A stretch of 64,000 nt of DNA from positions 5,641 through 69,640 of the forward strand of contig JBHHZE010000012.1 in assembly GCA_046757925.1 (NCBI GenBank), read 5' to 3'. Positions 52,506-61,738 of this stretch are shown here, in pieces. Position 1 is the first letter of the stretch; the number at the start of each line of letters is the position of its first letter. Made by a program: the position numbers and the translations under genes. This DNA is from JAZDCZ01 sp046757925. Lineage in GTDB: Bacteria > Gemmatimonadota > Gemmatimonadetes > Gemmatimonadales > GWC2-71-9. The notes below the pieces were generated by a model. The model did no database searches. It was not told the origin of the DNA and saw only the letters and a list, made by a program, of their open reading frames with translations.

Positions 52506-53716
52506 GTCGAGTCTGCCGCTGCAGGCACTGCAAGCACCGCCTGCGACTCTTCCACATTTCCCAGGACGTTTGCGACGCGGGCCAAGATGAGGTACTTGGC
52601 TCCTGGAACCACGGCCGAAACCAGCCGTAAATGCAAATCCGCAGCGAGCTTAGGCCGGGTGGCTAGCAAGCCGGCGATGCGGCTCGTATCAGTTGTAGCC
52701 GGGGCAAGCACGGCCTGCGCAGCAGTATCCACCGGGCTGGGCGCTTGGACCTCGGCCGAGTCGGCCGGCTGCTCCGCTGCGGCAGCCTGGGCGGAGCGCT
52801 TGAGGGAATCCTCGACCGTCTTGACCGAGTCGTAGGTCGCAGCGGTCCACACGTTCGCGATCGCCACCGCTTGGCTGTCGGGCAGGAGGAGCAGATCCAC
52901 CGCGGTGTCTGGTGGGACTCCCGGCTGCAACATCTGAGTGAAACTGATTCGGATCGTGATGCTGTCTACCAGAACCGCGTTCCGTACCCGGGGTCCGACG
53001 CTGTCGTGTGCAAAGGCCCACAATTCGCCTGAAACGGCGGAATCCAGTTGGACAGTCGTGCTATCGAACCATTCGCGACGATCGCGTTCGTGATTGCCGT
53101 TCTTGTCGATCGTCCCGATCAAGAGGTACTGACCCGGCGGCACCGCACTGAAAGTGAAGTCGCCCACCGAATCAGCTTCCGTGAAGTACACCAGCGAGTC
53201 GGGAAGCACTATGAGCTCGACTAACGCTCGCGGTGCGCTCCGTCCCTGTTCCCAGTTCAGCACCGTGCCGCTCACTTTCGTCGCCGGGATCTCCCCCCCG
53301 GTTGAGAAGATCACGGTTCGTGTGGAATCGAGGCGGTTGTTCCTGAGGTCTGCTATGCCTCGTAGCAAGGTGACTTGGTACACCACGTCCCGATGCCATC
53401 CGTCTTTGGGCTTGATGGCTATCGCGCTGCGTTTCCAAGAAACCTTTATCTCTTTGGCACGGGGCGATACCAGCACCAACTTGTCGAGCCCGTTCCCGGA
53501 TCGTTCGTTGATAACCTCATCGAATTTGATGATCACATCGTCGTCGAACCCTTCGATCACGGCTCCTGAGTCGGGCGTAATACTGAGTATGACCGGAGGG
53601 TCGAAGTCAGGTGGTCCTCCCGGTGGTTCGCCCATGCTGGCGCAGCCCGCGCACAGAGCGCTCAACAACCCAAGGCGCGCAGTTTTGCGGACAGTACCTC
53701 CCGCTGCTCCTGCCAC
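52502..53716 (-). CDS. Ig-like domain lipoprotein
   Basis: A 404-residue lipoprotein. Signal peptide with lipobox LCAGC (about residue 24), a bacterial Ig-like domain of the Big_5/SbsA type (PPVILSITPDSGAVIEGFDDDVIIKFDEVI), then a beta-sandwich with VPPGQYLLIGTIDKNGNHERD, and an Ala/Pro/Ser-rich stretch (about 325-365). GTG start at 53716 follows AAGGAG, 55 bases inside the end of valS. Overlaps selA by four bases. Function unknown. Confidence 0.8.
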   Translation of the reverse strand: MAGAAGGTVRKTARLGLLSALCAGCASMGEPPGGPPDFDPPVILSITPDSGAVIEGFDDDVIIKFDEVINERSGNGLDKLVLVSPRAKEIKVSWKRSAIAIKPKDGWHRDVVYQVTLLRGIADLRNNRLDSTRTVIFSTGGEIPATKVSGTVLNWEQGRSAPRALVELIVLPDSLVYFTEADSVGDFTFSAVPPGQYLLIGTIDKNGNHERDRREWFDSTTVQLDSAVSGELWAFAHDSVGPRVRNAVLVDSITIRISFTQMLQPGVPPDTAVDLLLLPDSQAVAIANVWTAATYDSVKTVEDSLKRSAQAAAAEQPADSAEVQAPSPVDTAAQAVLAPATTDTSRIAGLLATRPKLAADLHLRLVSAVVPGAKYLILARVANVLGNVEESQAVLAVPAAADST

Positions 53717-56361
53717 GATCGCTCCTTGGCGCGCTCCCGCTCGACCACGTCCGCAGGTGCCCGGCTCACGAATTTTTCATTTTTGAGCTTCGCCGCAACG
53801 CCCGATAATTGTCTGTCCAATCGCTCGGCTTCGGAGGAGAGTCGTGCGCACTCCTTTCTTATGTCGATCGCATCGCCCAGCGGCACGAAGACTGAGGATC
53901 CATCCGAGAGCACGGTGTGGGCGCCCACCTCATCCGGTTCGCCGTAATCCACTTCCAGTTCGCCAACCTTCGCCAGCCTCGCAATCGTTTCCCGTTCGAG
54001 TTCAAAGACCGCGCGTGCGGCCTCGTCCGCGGGCTCCACGACAACACGTAGCAATGTAGATGGGGGAATATGGTACTCCGCTCGGTCGGTTCTTACCGCC
54101 GTAATGAGTGCCATGATCTTACCAAAGAGATCCTCCGCCTCGGCATCGGCGAAGTCGTCGTCCGGTGTGGGCCACTCCGACGATGCCAGCAGCTTGCCGG
54201 CTGCGCCAGGCATGTGCCGCCACAATTCTTCCGTCAAGAACGGCATTATTGGATGCAGCAGTTTGAGTGCGGTGCGAAACACGTGGCTCAGTACGCCGCG
54301 GGCGTGTGCTCCACCGGCCGCGGTCCCGTACAGGCGAGGCTTGACTTGCTCCACGTACCAATCGGCCAACTCGTCCCATACAAAATGGTAGATCGCGTTC
54401 GCCGCCTCGTTGAGTCGAAAGCGTTCGTATGCGTTCGTGATCGATTCGACCGCTCGCCGGCAACGTGCTAGGATCCAGCGGTCGGCCAACTCGAGTTGGA
54501 TGGCACTCAGATCGTCAGGTGGCGTGATCGGTCCGTCCATGTTGGCGACGATGAACCGACCGATGTTCCAAATCTTATTGGCGAAGTTGCGACCTGACGC
54601 GAACGACGCCTCCAGGTCGTCAGGGTCCAGGATGATGTCACTGCCCGCGGCGCCCCCGGCCACGAGAGTAAACCTGAATGCGTCGGCCCCGAAAAGCGAC
54701 ACGACTTCGAGAGGATCGATCCCGTTGCCTGCCGACTTGGACATCTTGCGATGTTGTGTGTCGCGTACAATGCCGTTCAGATAGACTGTATCGAATGGCC
54801 GCTCGCCCATAAACCGATAGCCGGACATTACCATCCGAGCGACCCAGAAAAAGATGATGTCCGGTCCCGTAACCAGGGTGCTACCCGGGTAGAATCGGTC
54901 GAGATCGGCGGTATTCTCCGGCCAGCCCAGGGTGGCGAAAGGCCACAGCCATGACGAGAACCACGTATCGAGTACATCCTCGTCCTGGTGGACCGGGCCA
55001 CCGCATTCCTCGCAGTTTCCCGGACGGTCCATGGCGACCGTGATGTGCTGACAGGCGTCCGCCTCGCAGTACCAGGCGGGAATGCGGTGACCCCACCAAA
55101 GCTGACGGGAGATATTCCAGTCGCGGATCTGCGTCAGCCAATTCTCGTATACGCCACCCCAACGCTCCGGGACAAACCGAAGCTTACCTTCGCGATAGGC
55201 GGCCAAGGCCGGTGCGGCCAGGGGCTCCATTCGTACGAACCATTGATCGGACAATCGTGGCTCCACGATGGTGTCGCAGCGATAGCAGTGTCGCACGGCG
55301 TGCCGGTAGTCATCGACGTGCTCCAACTGGTTCGCCGAGCGCAATGCAGCGACGAGCTGAGCTCGTGTTTCAGCCCGGTCTACTCCGTGAAACTGCTGAG
55401 GGACGCGCTGGTCGGTCGCCATCGTCGCTTCCTCAGTCATGATGGACGGTCGCTCGAACCCCCCTAGAGTATCGGCGATATCGAAATCATTGGCGTCATG
55501 GGCCGGTGTCACCTTGAGCATTCCGGTACCGAAGTCTCGTTCCACAGCCGAACTGGTGCGTACGGGGATCCGGACACCACTGAGAGGAATCTCTACCAAC
55601 GCCCCGTCCAGGCCCGTAAATCGTTCATCCTCAGGGTGAAACACCAGACAAACATCGCCGAACATCGTCTCGGGTCGTGTCGTTGCAACTACAACGAACT
55701 CCTCTCCCGACGCGGTTTTACCGTCCGGAGCGTGGACGATGCGGTACTTGATGTAATACAGATGATCGTCACGATCTCGGAACTCGGCTTCTTCGTCCGA
55801 AAGTGAGGTGAGGCAGCGTGGGCACCAATGAATTACGCGTTGCCCGCGGTATACCAACCCGTCCCGATGGAGATCGACGAACACCTTTCGCACCGCGCTC
55901 GAGTATTCCTCGTCGAACGTGAACCTTGTCCGCGACCAGTCACACGAGCAGCCGATGGCACGCAGCTGCTTCAGGATGGAGTCGCCGGTCTTGCCGACAT
56001 GTTCCCAGACCCGATCGACAAACCGCTCTCGTCCCAAGTCGTGGCGGGTCTTGCCTTCCTGCGCCAGAAGTCGCTCGACTGCGTTCTGTGTAGCGATACC
56101 GGCGTGATCGGTACCGGGCAGCCACAGGGCCTCTCTGCCTCTCATGCGCTCGAACCTGATCAGCGCATCCTGAAGGGTGTTATTGAGCCCGTGACCGGTG
56201 TGCAACACCGCCGTGACATTGGGCGGCGGGATGACTATTACGTATGGTTCCTTTGCGGAATCCACCGACGCACCGAACACGCCGGCATCGAGCCAGCGCT
56301 CGTACGTCTCCGTCTCGATCGCGGAAGGATCGTACCGTGGGGCAAGTGAAGTCGTTGTCAC
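53662..56361 (-). CDS. valS: Valine--tRNA ligase
   Basis: An 899-residue class I synthetase. HIGH-like PPPNVTAVLHTGH, an editing domain with ATTRPETMFGD, KMSKS in RKMSKSAGNGIDP, a zinc-type C-x2-C pair in HWCPRC, and a C-terminal coiled coil ending QREVLSAKLRALGC. GTG 56361 starts at TTTSLAPRYDPS; the 99 codons upstream are non-coding in character. Confidence 0.96.
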   Translation of the reverse strand: MTTTSLAPRYDPSAIETETYERWLDAGVFGASVDSAKEPYVIVIPPPNVTAVLHTGHGLNNTLQDALIRFERMRGREALWLPGTDHAGIATQNAVERLLAQEGKTRHDLGRERFVDRVWEHVGKTGDSILKQLRAIGCSCDWSRTRFTFDEEYSSAVRKVFVDLHRDGLVYRGQRVIHWCPRCLTSLSDEEAEFRDRDDHLYYIKYRIVHAPDGKTASGEEFVVVATTRPETMFGDVCLVFHPEDERFTGLDGALVEIPLSGVRIPVRTSSAVERDFGTGMLKVTPAHDANDFDIADTLGGFERPSIMTEEATMATDQRVPQQFHGVDRAETRAQLVAALRSANQLEHVDDYRHAVRHCYRCDTIVEPRLSDQWFVRMEPLAAPALAAYREGKLRFVPERWGGVYENWLTQIRDWNISRQLWWGHRIPAWYCEADACQHITVAMDRPGNCEECGGPVHQDEDVLDTWFSSWLWPFATLGWPENTADLDRFYPGSTLVTGPDIIFFWVARMVMSGYRFMGERPFDTVYLNGIVRDTQHRKMSKSAGNGIDPLEVVSLFGADAFRFTLVAGGAAGSDIILDPDDLEASFASGRNFANKIWNIGRFIVANMDGPITPPDDLSAIQLELADRWILARCRRAVESITNAYERFRLNEAANAIYHFVWDELADWYVEQVKPRLYGTAAGGAHARGVLSHVFRTALKLLHPIMPFLTEELWRHMPGAAGKLLASSEWPTPDDDFADAEAEDLFGKIMALITAVRTDRAEYHIPPSTLLRVVVEPADEAARAVFELERETIARLAKVGELEVDYGEPDEVGAHTVLSDGSSVFVPLGDAIDIRKECARLSSEAERLDRQLSGVAAKLKNEKFVSRAPADVVERERAKERSWQEQREVLSAKLRALGC

Positions 56362-56386
56362 TGGGAATCCGGGTTGGGTCGACAAA

Positions 56387-56839
56387 TCAATCCTTGTCCA
56401 GTTCCAACGTGACCTTGCGAGGTAGGGTGTCGTGTCCCTCGACCAAGACTCTATTGACGACGACATCGGCGCCCGGTACCTGACCCGCCAGCTCCCCTGC
56501 CAATTCGCGCAACGGCTCATCGGGCACGATACCGGTGATGTCGACGATACCATCGCCCAGAGCTTCGGCGTCGAGGTCAAACTCGGCGAGTGCCGAACTC
56601 TCTTCGAAAACCCGTTTCGTGGCTCGCTCGAGGCCATCCAGATCCTCGTCCGGCTCATCAGCTGCGGTAGGCCGCAACCGCCTCACAACATTCCTGATCG
56701 GCTCGGTACCGCGATCGCCCAACCACTCCCAAAGGAAGAGGCCCCCGATAACGCCGACCCCAATGCCCACGACTGCCGACAAAGCTATGCCGGCGACCCC
56801 GTAGTCTTCTTGCTTTACTCTTACCAAGTGACCTCCCAT
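56387..56839 (-). CDS. Membrane-anchored BON-domain protein
   Basis: A 150-residue protein: one membrane segment (about 15-38), a linker, then a BON-like domain (VFEESSALAEFDLDAEALGDGIVDITGIVPDEPLRELA...VPGADVVVNRVLVE). The ATG at 56839 is directly followed by GGAGG, so the true start may be a few codons later (TTG). 25 bases before valS, it likely heads that operon. BON domains usually bind membranes. Confidence 0.7.
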   Translation of the reverse strand: MGGHLVRVKQEDYGVAGIALSAVVGIGVGVIGGLFLWEWLGDRGTEPIRNVVRRLRPTAADEPDEDLDGLERATKRVFEESSALAEFDLDAEALGDGIVDITGIVPDEPLRELAGELAGQVPGADVVVNRVLVEGHDTLPRKVTLELDKD

Positions 56840-56861
56840 GGCAACCCTTGAGTGCCCATGC

Positions 56862-56867
56862 TACAAT
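56862..56867 (+). promoter_or_regulatory. -10 promoter element before the thrS pair
   Basis: TACAAT in an unusually A/T-rich patch between divergent genes is a good -10 box for the small gene and thrS, with a start near 56874. The -35 region is weak (TGGCAA, 18 bases upstream). The same patch (TATATT on the other strand) may serve the BON-valS series. Confidence 0.4.
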
Positions 56868-56903
56868 ATATACGACTCAAACGACTTGATTGGTATAGTG
56901 ACC

Positions 56904-57071
56904 ATGTCCGCTGACCCATCCAACGATCTCGTCTCCCGGCGCATGCTGGTGCTTGCCGCCGTTCTGAGTGTTATAGTCCTGGTTGGGATAGCGCTGTTCT
57001 TCCTCTTCGCAGGCGAAGTGCAACCCGTGCTGGTAACGCACGCCACACACACGACTCCACTGACTCCATGA
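56904..57071 (+). CDS. Small membrane protein coupled to thrS
   Basis: A 55-residue protein with one membrane segment (about 13-36, MLVLAAVLSVIVLVGIALFF) and a short Thr/His-rich tail. Its TGA overlaps the thrS ATG (ATGA). The upstream in-frame extension to 56838 lacks coding character. No family recognised. Confidence 0.55.
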   Translation: MSADPSNDLVSRRMLVLAAVLSVIVLVGIALFFLFAGEVQPVLVTHATHTTPLTP

Positions 57072-59032
57072 GCCATACAATTCTGCTTACTCTACCCGAC
57101 GGATCCCAGCGGGAGATGCCCAAGGGTGCTACCGCTCGCGCCGTCGCCGAGGCTGCGGGACCAAGGCTGGCCCGTGCGGCTATTGCGGCGGACGTCGACG
57201 GCGACGTGTGGGACCTGGACCGGCCCATTACGCGTGATGCGCGCGTCGAAGTCATCACGGACAGGAGTCCACGTGCCCTCGATGTCCTGCGCCATTCGAC
57301 CGCGCACATCCTGGCCACGGCGGTCCGTCAACTGTTTCCGGAGGCCAAGATAGGCTTCGGACCCCACATCCAGGATGGGTTCTACTACGACTTCGAGGTT
57401 CCCCAGCCGTTTACACCGGAGGACTTGGAACGCATCGAAGCAAAGATGCGTGAGGTCGTTGAGTCCGAATACAAGTTCGTGCGTGAGGAGGTAGATCGCG
57501 ACGCGGCACGGGAGCGTTTTAAGGACGATCCTCTAAAACTCGAAAGACTGGAGGAACTGGGGGACGACGAGATCATTTCCATTTACACGGATGGTCCCTT
57601 CGTCGATCTATGCCGCGGCCCGCATGTCGAACACACCGGCAAGGTCAAGCACTTCAAGCTGATGCATGCAGCCGGTGCTTATTGGCGAGGTGATTCGAGG
57701 CGGCAGATGCTGCAGCGGATCTATGGCACCGCGTGGTTCAAGAAGTCTGACCTCGACGAGTATTTGCGGCGGCTGGAGGAAGCCGCCAAACGCGATCACC
57801 GGATTCTGGGCAAGAATCTCGACCTTTTCAGCATCCACGAAGACACCGGGCCGGGCTTGGTTTTGTGGCATCCCCGAGGTGCGACCGTCCAGTTCGAACT
57901 GCGGCGCTTCATCGAGGACGAGTTGCTGAGTAGGGGTTACGATCTGGTCTACACCCCGCACGTAACTCGCGAGGATCTCTTCTACCGTTCGGGCCACCTG
58001 CCGCTGTACGAAGACAATCAGTTCCCGGCCATGGCCGCGGCCGGAGGTGATTCGGTGGACGTCAAGTACCGGGTCAAACCCATGAACTGCCCAATGCACG
58101 CCCTGGTCTACGCGAGCCGTCAACGGTCCTACCGCGACTTGCCAATCAGATTGGCGGAGATTGCGAACGTGTATCGCAACGAGTTGTCGGGGACTCTACA
58201 CGGTCTGCTCAGGGTGCGCATGCTGACCATGGATGACGCTCACGTGTTCTGTAGAGAAGATCAGATCGAAGACGAAATCTATCAGATAATGGAGATTGTG
58301 GACGTGGTGCTCAACCAAACGTTCGGCTTCCCATACCGGATCGACATGTCCACGCGGCCCGAAAAGAAAATCGGCACAGACGAGATGTGGCAGGTGGCGG
58401 AGGATGCGCTCAGACGGGCCCTCGACCGCAAGAATCTGACGTACGGTATCGACGAAGGCGGAGGAGCTTTCTACGGACCCAAGATCGACATCAAGCTGCA
58501 GGATGCCATTGGCCGGGAGTGGCAGGCGTCCACGATTCAGCTCGACTACCAACTTCCTGAACGCCTCGGATTGGAGTACACCGGCGCCGATAACAGGCCC
58601 CACATGCCGATCATGATTCACCGCGCGATCTTCGGCACGGTGGAGCGGTTCGTGGGATGTCTGATCGAACACTTTGCGGGCGCATTCCCCGTGTGGCTTT
58701 CACCCGAGCAGGTACGCGTGCTCCCCATCTCCGAGGAACAGAGCGAAGCCGCGCACGAAATCCGGAGGCGCCTCAGGGCAGCGAAGATCAGATGTACGGT
58801 CGATGACCGCAACGACACGCTGAATTACCGGATACGAGATGCTGAACTGGTGAAGGTGCCGTTCATGGCGGTGGTGGGAAAGCGTGAGGTCGAGGAGGGA
58901 ACCCTGGCGGTGAGAGTGAGAGGAGCGGGCAAGAAGCAACAGATCATGAAGATCGAGGAATTCGAGGCCAAGGTGTTGGCCATGATCGAGACTCGTGCGC
59001 TCAAGGTAGAGAATTTGAGTTCTGAGGGGTAA
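57068..59032 (+). CDS. thrS: Threonine--tRNA ligase
   Basis: A 654-residue class II synthetase: N-terminal TGS domain (about 1-62), second additional/editing domain with the HSTAHILATAV zinc-like site, catalytic core with PMNCPMHALVY (Cys zinc ligand), YRNELSGTLHGLLRVRMLTMDDAH (motif 2), MIHRAIFGTVERF (motif 3) and the anticodon-binding domain. Overlaps the small membrane protein gene by four bases. Confidence 0.96.
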   Translation: MSHTILLTLPDGSQREMPKGATARAVAEAAGPRLARAAIAADVDGDVWDLDRPITRDARVEVITDRSPRALDVLRHSTAHILATAVRQLFPEAKIGFGPHIQDGFYYDFEVPQPFTPEDLERIEAKMREVVESEYKFVREEVDRDAARERFKDDPLKLERLEELGDDEIISIYTDGPFVDLCRGPHVEHTGKVKHFKLMHAAGAYWRGDSRRQMLQRIYGTAWFKKSDLDEYLRRLEEAAKRDHRILGKNLDLFSIHEDTGPGLVLWHPRGATVQFELRRFIEDELLSRGYDLVYTPHVTREDLFYRSGHLPLYEDNQFPAMAAAGGDSVDVKYRVKPMNCPMHALVYASRQRSYRDLPIRLAEIANVYRNELSGTLHGLLRVRMLTMDDAHVFCREDQIEDEIYQIMEIVDVVLNQTFGFPYRIDMSTRPEKKIGTDEMWQVAEDALRRALDRKNLTYGIDEGGGAFYGPKIDIKLQDAIGREWQASTIQLDYQLPERLGLEYTGADNRPHMPIMIHRAIFGTVERFVGCLIEHFAGAFPVWLSPEQVRVLPISEEQSEAAHEIRRRLRAAKIRCTVDDRNDTLNYRIRDAELVKVPFMAVVGKREVEEGTLAVRVRGAGKKQQIMKIEEFEAKVLAMIETRALKVENLSSEG

Positions 59033-59110
59033 TTTAGAGTGAGACTTAGGGAAGGTGCGGTTGGAAATGGGGCCGTCCTGATGCTATACCCGTGACAGTT
59101 TGGTGCACGA

Positions 59111-60301
59111 ATGTCGACTAAGGATAGAAATCCGGTCATATTGAGTGCGGTCCGCACGCCGGTGGGCAAGTTCTTGGGTGGTCTGAGTACGCTCAAAGCC
59201 CCCGAGTTGGGTGCGATAGCGCTGCGGGAGGCCGTAAACCGAGCGGGAATCGATGCGGATGTGGTCGAGGATGTAATCGTGGGCAACGTAGTGCAGGCTG
59301 GTGTGGGACAGGCTCCGGCGCGGCAGGCAGCCATTCGGGCGGGCATACCTGGAGAAGTGCCGGCGGTGACCGTCAACAAGGTTTGTGGCTCCGGTCTCAA
59401 GGCGGTGATGCTTGCCGCTCAGGCCGTGAAGGCAGGTGACGCAGATTGTGTTCTTGCGGGCGGGATGGAGTCGATGTCAAACGCGCCTCATTATGTCACC
59501 GGACTGCGGAAGGGAACGAAGTACGGCGACCAACGGCTCGTCGACGGTCTGCAATTCGACGGTCTTTGGTGCTCGTTCGGCGATACCGTGATGGGCAACT
59601 ACGCCGAGTACACCGCGGAGAAGGCGGGGGTGACCCGTGAGGAGCAGGACGAATTCGCGCTCGCCAGCCACAGGAAAGCGGTCGAGGCGGTGAATAACTG
59701 TAAGTTGTCTTCCGAGATCGTGCCGGTCGAGGTCCCGGGCAGAAAGGGCGTCACCACTGTCGAAAAGGATGAGTGTCCTCGCTCCGATACTTCGCTGGAC
59801 ATACTCTCGAAGCTGCGACCGGTGTTCCAGAAGGATGGTACGGTCACCGCCGGCAATGCGCCGGGACTCAACGACGGAGCGGCGGCTGTTGTGGTAGCCT
59901 CGGAGGCTTTTGCCGTAGCCCACGGGCTCGACGTGTTCGCCCGCATCGTTGGGTATGCCGCCGCCGGCGGTGAGCCCAAGGACCTATTTTTTGCACCCAT
60001 AGTGGCGGTTCAAAACTTGATGCAGAAGACCGGCTCAGAGATTGGCGATTACGACCTGATCGAGGCGAACGAGGCTTTCGCCGCCCAGGCTTTGGCGGAC
60101 GGGAAGGCGCTTGGTTGGGAGTGGGATCGCGTAAATGTCAACGGCGGCGCGATCGCGATTGGGCATCCGTTGGGCGCGAGTGGCGCGCGAATCCTGAGCA
60201 CGCTTCTCCATGCCATGTCGGATAGAGGGGTGTCCACCGGGCTGGCGACCCTTTGCCTGGGTGGCGGCAACGCCGTGGCTCTAAGTGTGGAGCGTAGCTA
60301 A
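59111..60301 (+). CDS. Acetyl-CoA C-acetyltransferase (thiolase)
   Basis: A 396-residue type II thiolase. Nucleophile Cys in VNKVCGSGLKAV, then NEAFAAQ, catalytic His in GHPLGASGAR and second Cys in LCLGGGNAVAL. It joins or cleaves acetoacetyl-CoA. First gene of a plus-strand run with bioY, a protease, HBD, acyl-CoA dehydrogenase and leucine dehydrogenase, which suggests butanoyl-CoA or branched-chain degradation. Confidence 0.94.
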   Translation: MSTKDRNPVILSAVRTPVGKFLGGLSTLKAPELGAIALREAVNRAGIDADVVEDVIVGNVVQAGVGQAPARQAAIRAGIPGEVPAVTVNKVCGSGLKAVMLAAQAVKAGDADCVLAGGMESMSNAPHYVTGLRKGTKYGDQRLVDGLQFDGLWCSFGDTVMGNYAEYTAEKAGVTREEQDEFALASHRKAVEAVNNCKLSSEIVPVEVPGRKGVTTVEKDECPRSDTSLDILSKLRPVFQKDGTVTAGNAPGLNDGAAAVVVASEAFAVAHGLDVFARIVGYAAAGGEPKDLFFAPIVAVQNLMQKTGSEIGDYDLIEANEAFAAQALADGKALGWEWDRVNVNGGAIAIGHPLGASGARILSTLLHAMSDRGVSTGLATLCLGGGNAVALSVERS

Positions 60302-60304
60302 CTA

Positions 60305-60877
60305 ATGAATACAATAGACTCGACTCACCAACTCAGAATGACCCCGAATGCCGTCGTGCGGCGTTCGCTGGCACTGGTGGCAGGATCGCTTCTGGTGGCT
60401 CTGGGGGCGCAGGCCGCGATCCCGCTTCCTGGGACGCCGGTGCCGCTGACCTTGCAGGTCCCCGCCGTACTGATTGTCGGCGGTTTGCTGGGTCCTCAGT
60501 TGGGGGCGGCGAGTCTCGCGATTTACCTGGCTCTAGGAGCCGCGGGCTTGCCGGTATTCGCGCCTGTGGGGGTGCCGGGACTCGCCCGCCTGTTCGGGCC
60601 GACCGGAGGTTACCTGCTGGCCTACCCGCTCGCAGCGGCTGTGGTCGGGCGGTTCGCCGTCCGGAAACGGAGCGTCGCGACGTTGGGCGTTGGGCTGTTG
60701 CTGGGACTTCTCACGATCCACGCGGGCGGTGTTGCGCAGCTCGCCGTTCTGGGAGGGGATGTCAGGTCGGCCGTGTCACTGGGATCGCTTCCGTTTCTGG
60801 TGGGTGACCTCGCCAAACTGGTTGTGGCCTGTTTTATCATCCGGCGCCTCGCATCGAAAACCAGCGCGCTCCTCTGA
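60305..60877 (+). CDS. bioY: Biotin transporter BioY
   Basis: A 190-residue ECF-type S-component with six membrane segments: LGAQAAIPLPGTPVPLTLQVPAV and the GPTGGYLLAYPLAAA signature of BioY. Biotin uptake fits neighbouring acyl-CoA metabolism, where biotin carboxylases are needed. Three bases after the thiolase gene. Confidence 0.92.
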   Translation: MNTIDSTHQLRMTPNAVVRRSLALVAGSLLVALGAQAAIPLPGTPVPLTLQVPAVLIVGGLLGPQLGAASLAIYLALGAAGLPVFAPVGVPGLARLFGPTGGYLLAYPLAAAVVGRFAVRKRSVATLGVGLLLGLLTIHAGGVAQLAVLGGDVRSAVSLGSLPFLVGDLAKLVVACFIIRRLASKTSALL

Positions 60878-60908
60878 GAGCGCGTTAGTTTTTTCTGAGT
60901 AGCCGGTA

Positions 60909-61736
60909 ATGCGCGCTATCCTGAAGGCGCTAGGTGCCGTGGCAGGATTCTACGCAACCGTGGCGGTTGTAACGGTGGCTCTGGTCTGGCCCATGCCCGA
61001 GCATTGGAAGCAGGGCAGTGCCGGGCTGATTCTGTCAGCAGCCGCTACCGTAATCGCCGGGCTGGGAGTGTACGCAGCGCTCGCTCGTGTGGGTCGCCTC
61101 GACCGGGCCGCGCTGGGCTGGACAGGTGCCGACGCGGCCGTGAAGGGGTTTGTGACGGAGTTGGGATTGGGGGTAGCCATGGCTGCGGTGGCACTGGCGT
61201 CGGCGATGCTGTTTGGCGGTGCTCGCATGGCGGTCGCGTCGGGGACGGCGATCGACTACCTGCGGGGCGCGGCTGGTCTCCTGGCGTTGCTACTCGTAGC
61301 CGCGCTGGCAGAGGAACTCCTGTTCCGCGGCTATCCGCTTGCACGGTTGTCGTCGGCGGTGGGTAAGGTGTGGGCCAGCCTGTTCCTAGCCGTGGCATTT
61401 GCCGCGGCGCATGTCGGAAACCCGAGCGTTTCAACCCTTGGGTTGGTCAATATAGGCTTGGCGTCGCTCGTCTTGAGCGCGGCATTCTTCACGCCCGGCG
61501 GGCTTGCGGCGGCGTGGGGGCTGCACTGGGCTTGGAACGCGGGATTGAGCCTGGCGGACGCGCCGGTAAGCGGTGTGGTTTTCGATCTGCCCACACTCGA
61601 TTTCACGGTTGGCGGCCCGCAGTGGTTTACCGGAGGACAGTTTGGGCCGGAGGGCGGTGTCGTGAGCTCGGTCGTCATGGTAGTGGCACTCGCGCTCTTG
61701 GTTTGGCGCAACGGAAACTCGAGGAGAAAGACATAG
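60909..61736 (+). CDS. CPBP-family intramembrane metalloprotease
   Basis: A 275-residue, eight-segment membrane protein with the CAAX-protease/bacteriocin-processing motifs EELLFRGYPLARL (EExxxR), FAAAHVGNP and WGLHWAWNAG (HxxxN). Substrate unknown. Same strand and spacing as neighbours; two bases before the next gene. Confidence 0.88.
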   Translation: MRAILKALGAVAGFYATVAVVTVALVWPMPEHWKQGSAGLILSAAATVIAGLGVYAALARVGRLDRAALGWTGADAAVKGFVTELGLGVAMAAVALASAMLFGGARMAVASGTAIDYLRGAAGLLALLLVAALAEELLFRGYPLARLSSAVGKVWASLFLAVAFAAAHVGNPSVSTLGLVNIGLASLVLSAAFFTPGGLAAAWGLHWAWNAGLSLADAPVSGVVFDLPTLDFTVGGPQWFTGGQFGPEGGVVSSVVMVVALALLVWRNGNSRRKT

Positions 61737-61738
61737 CA

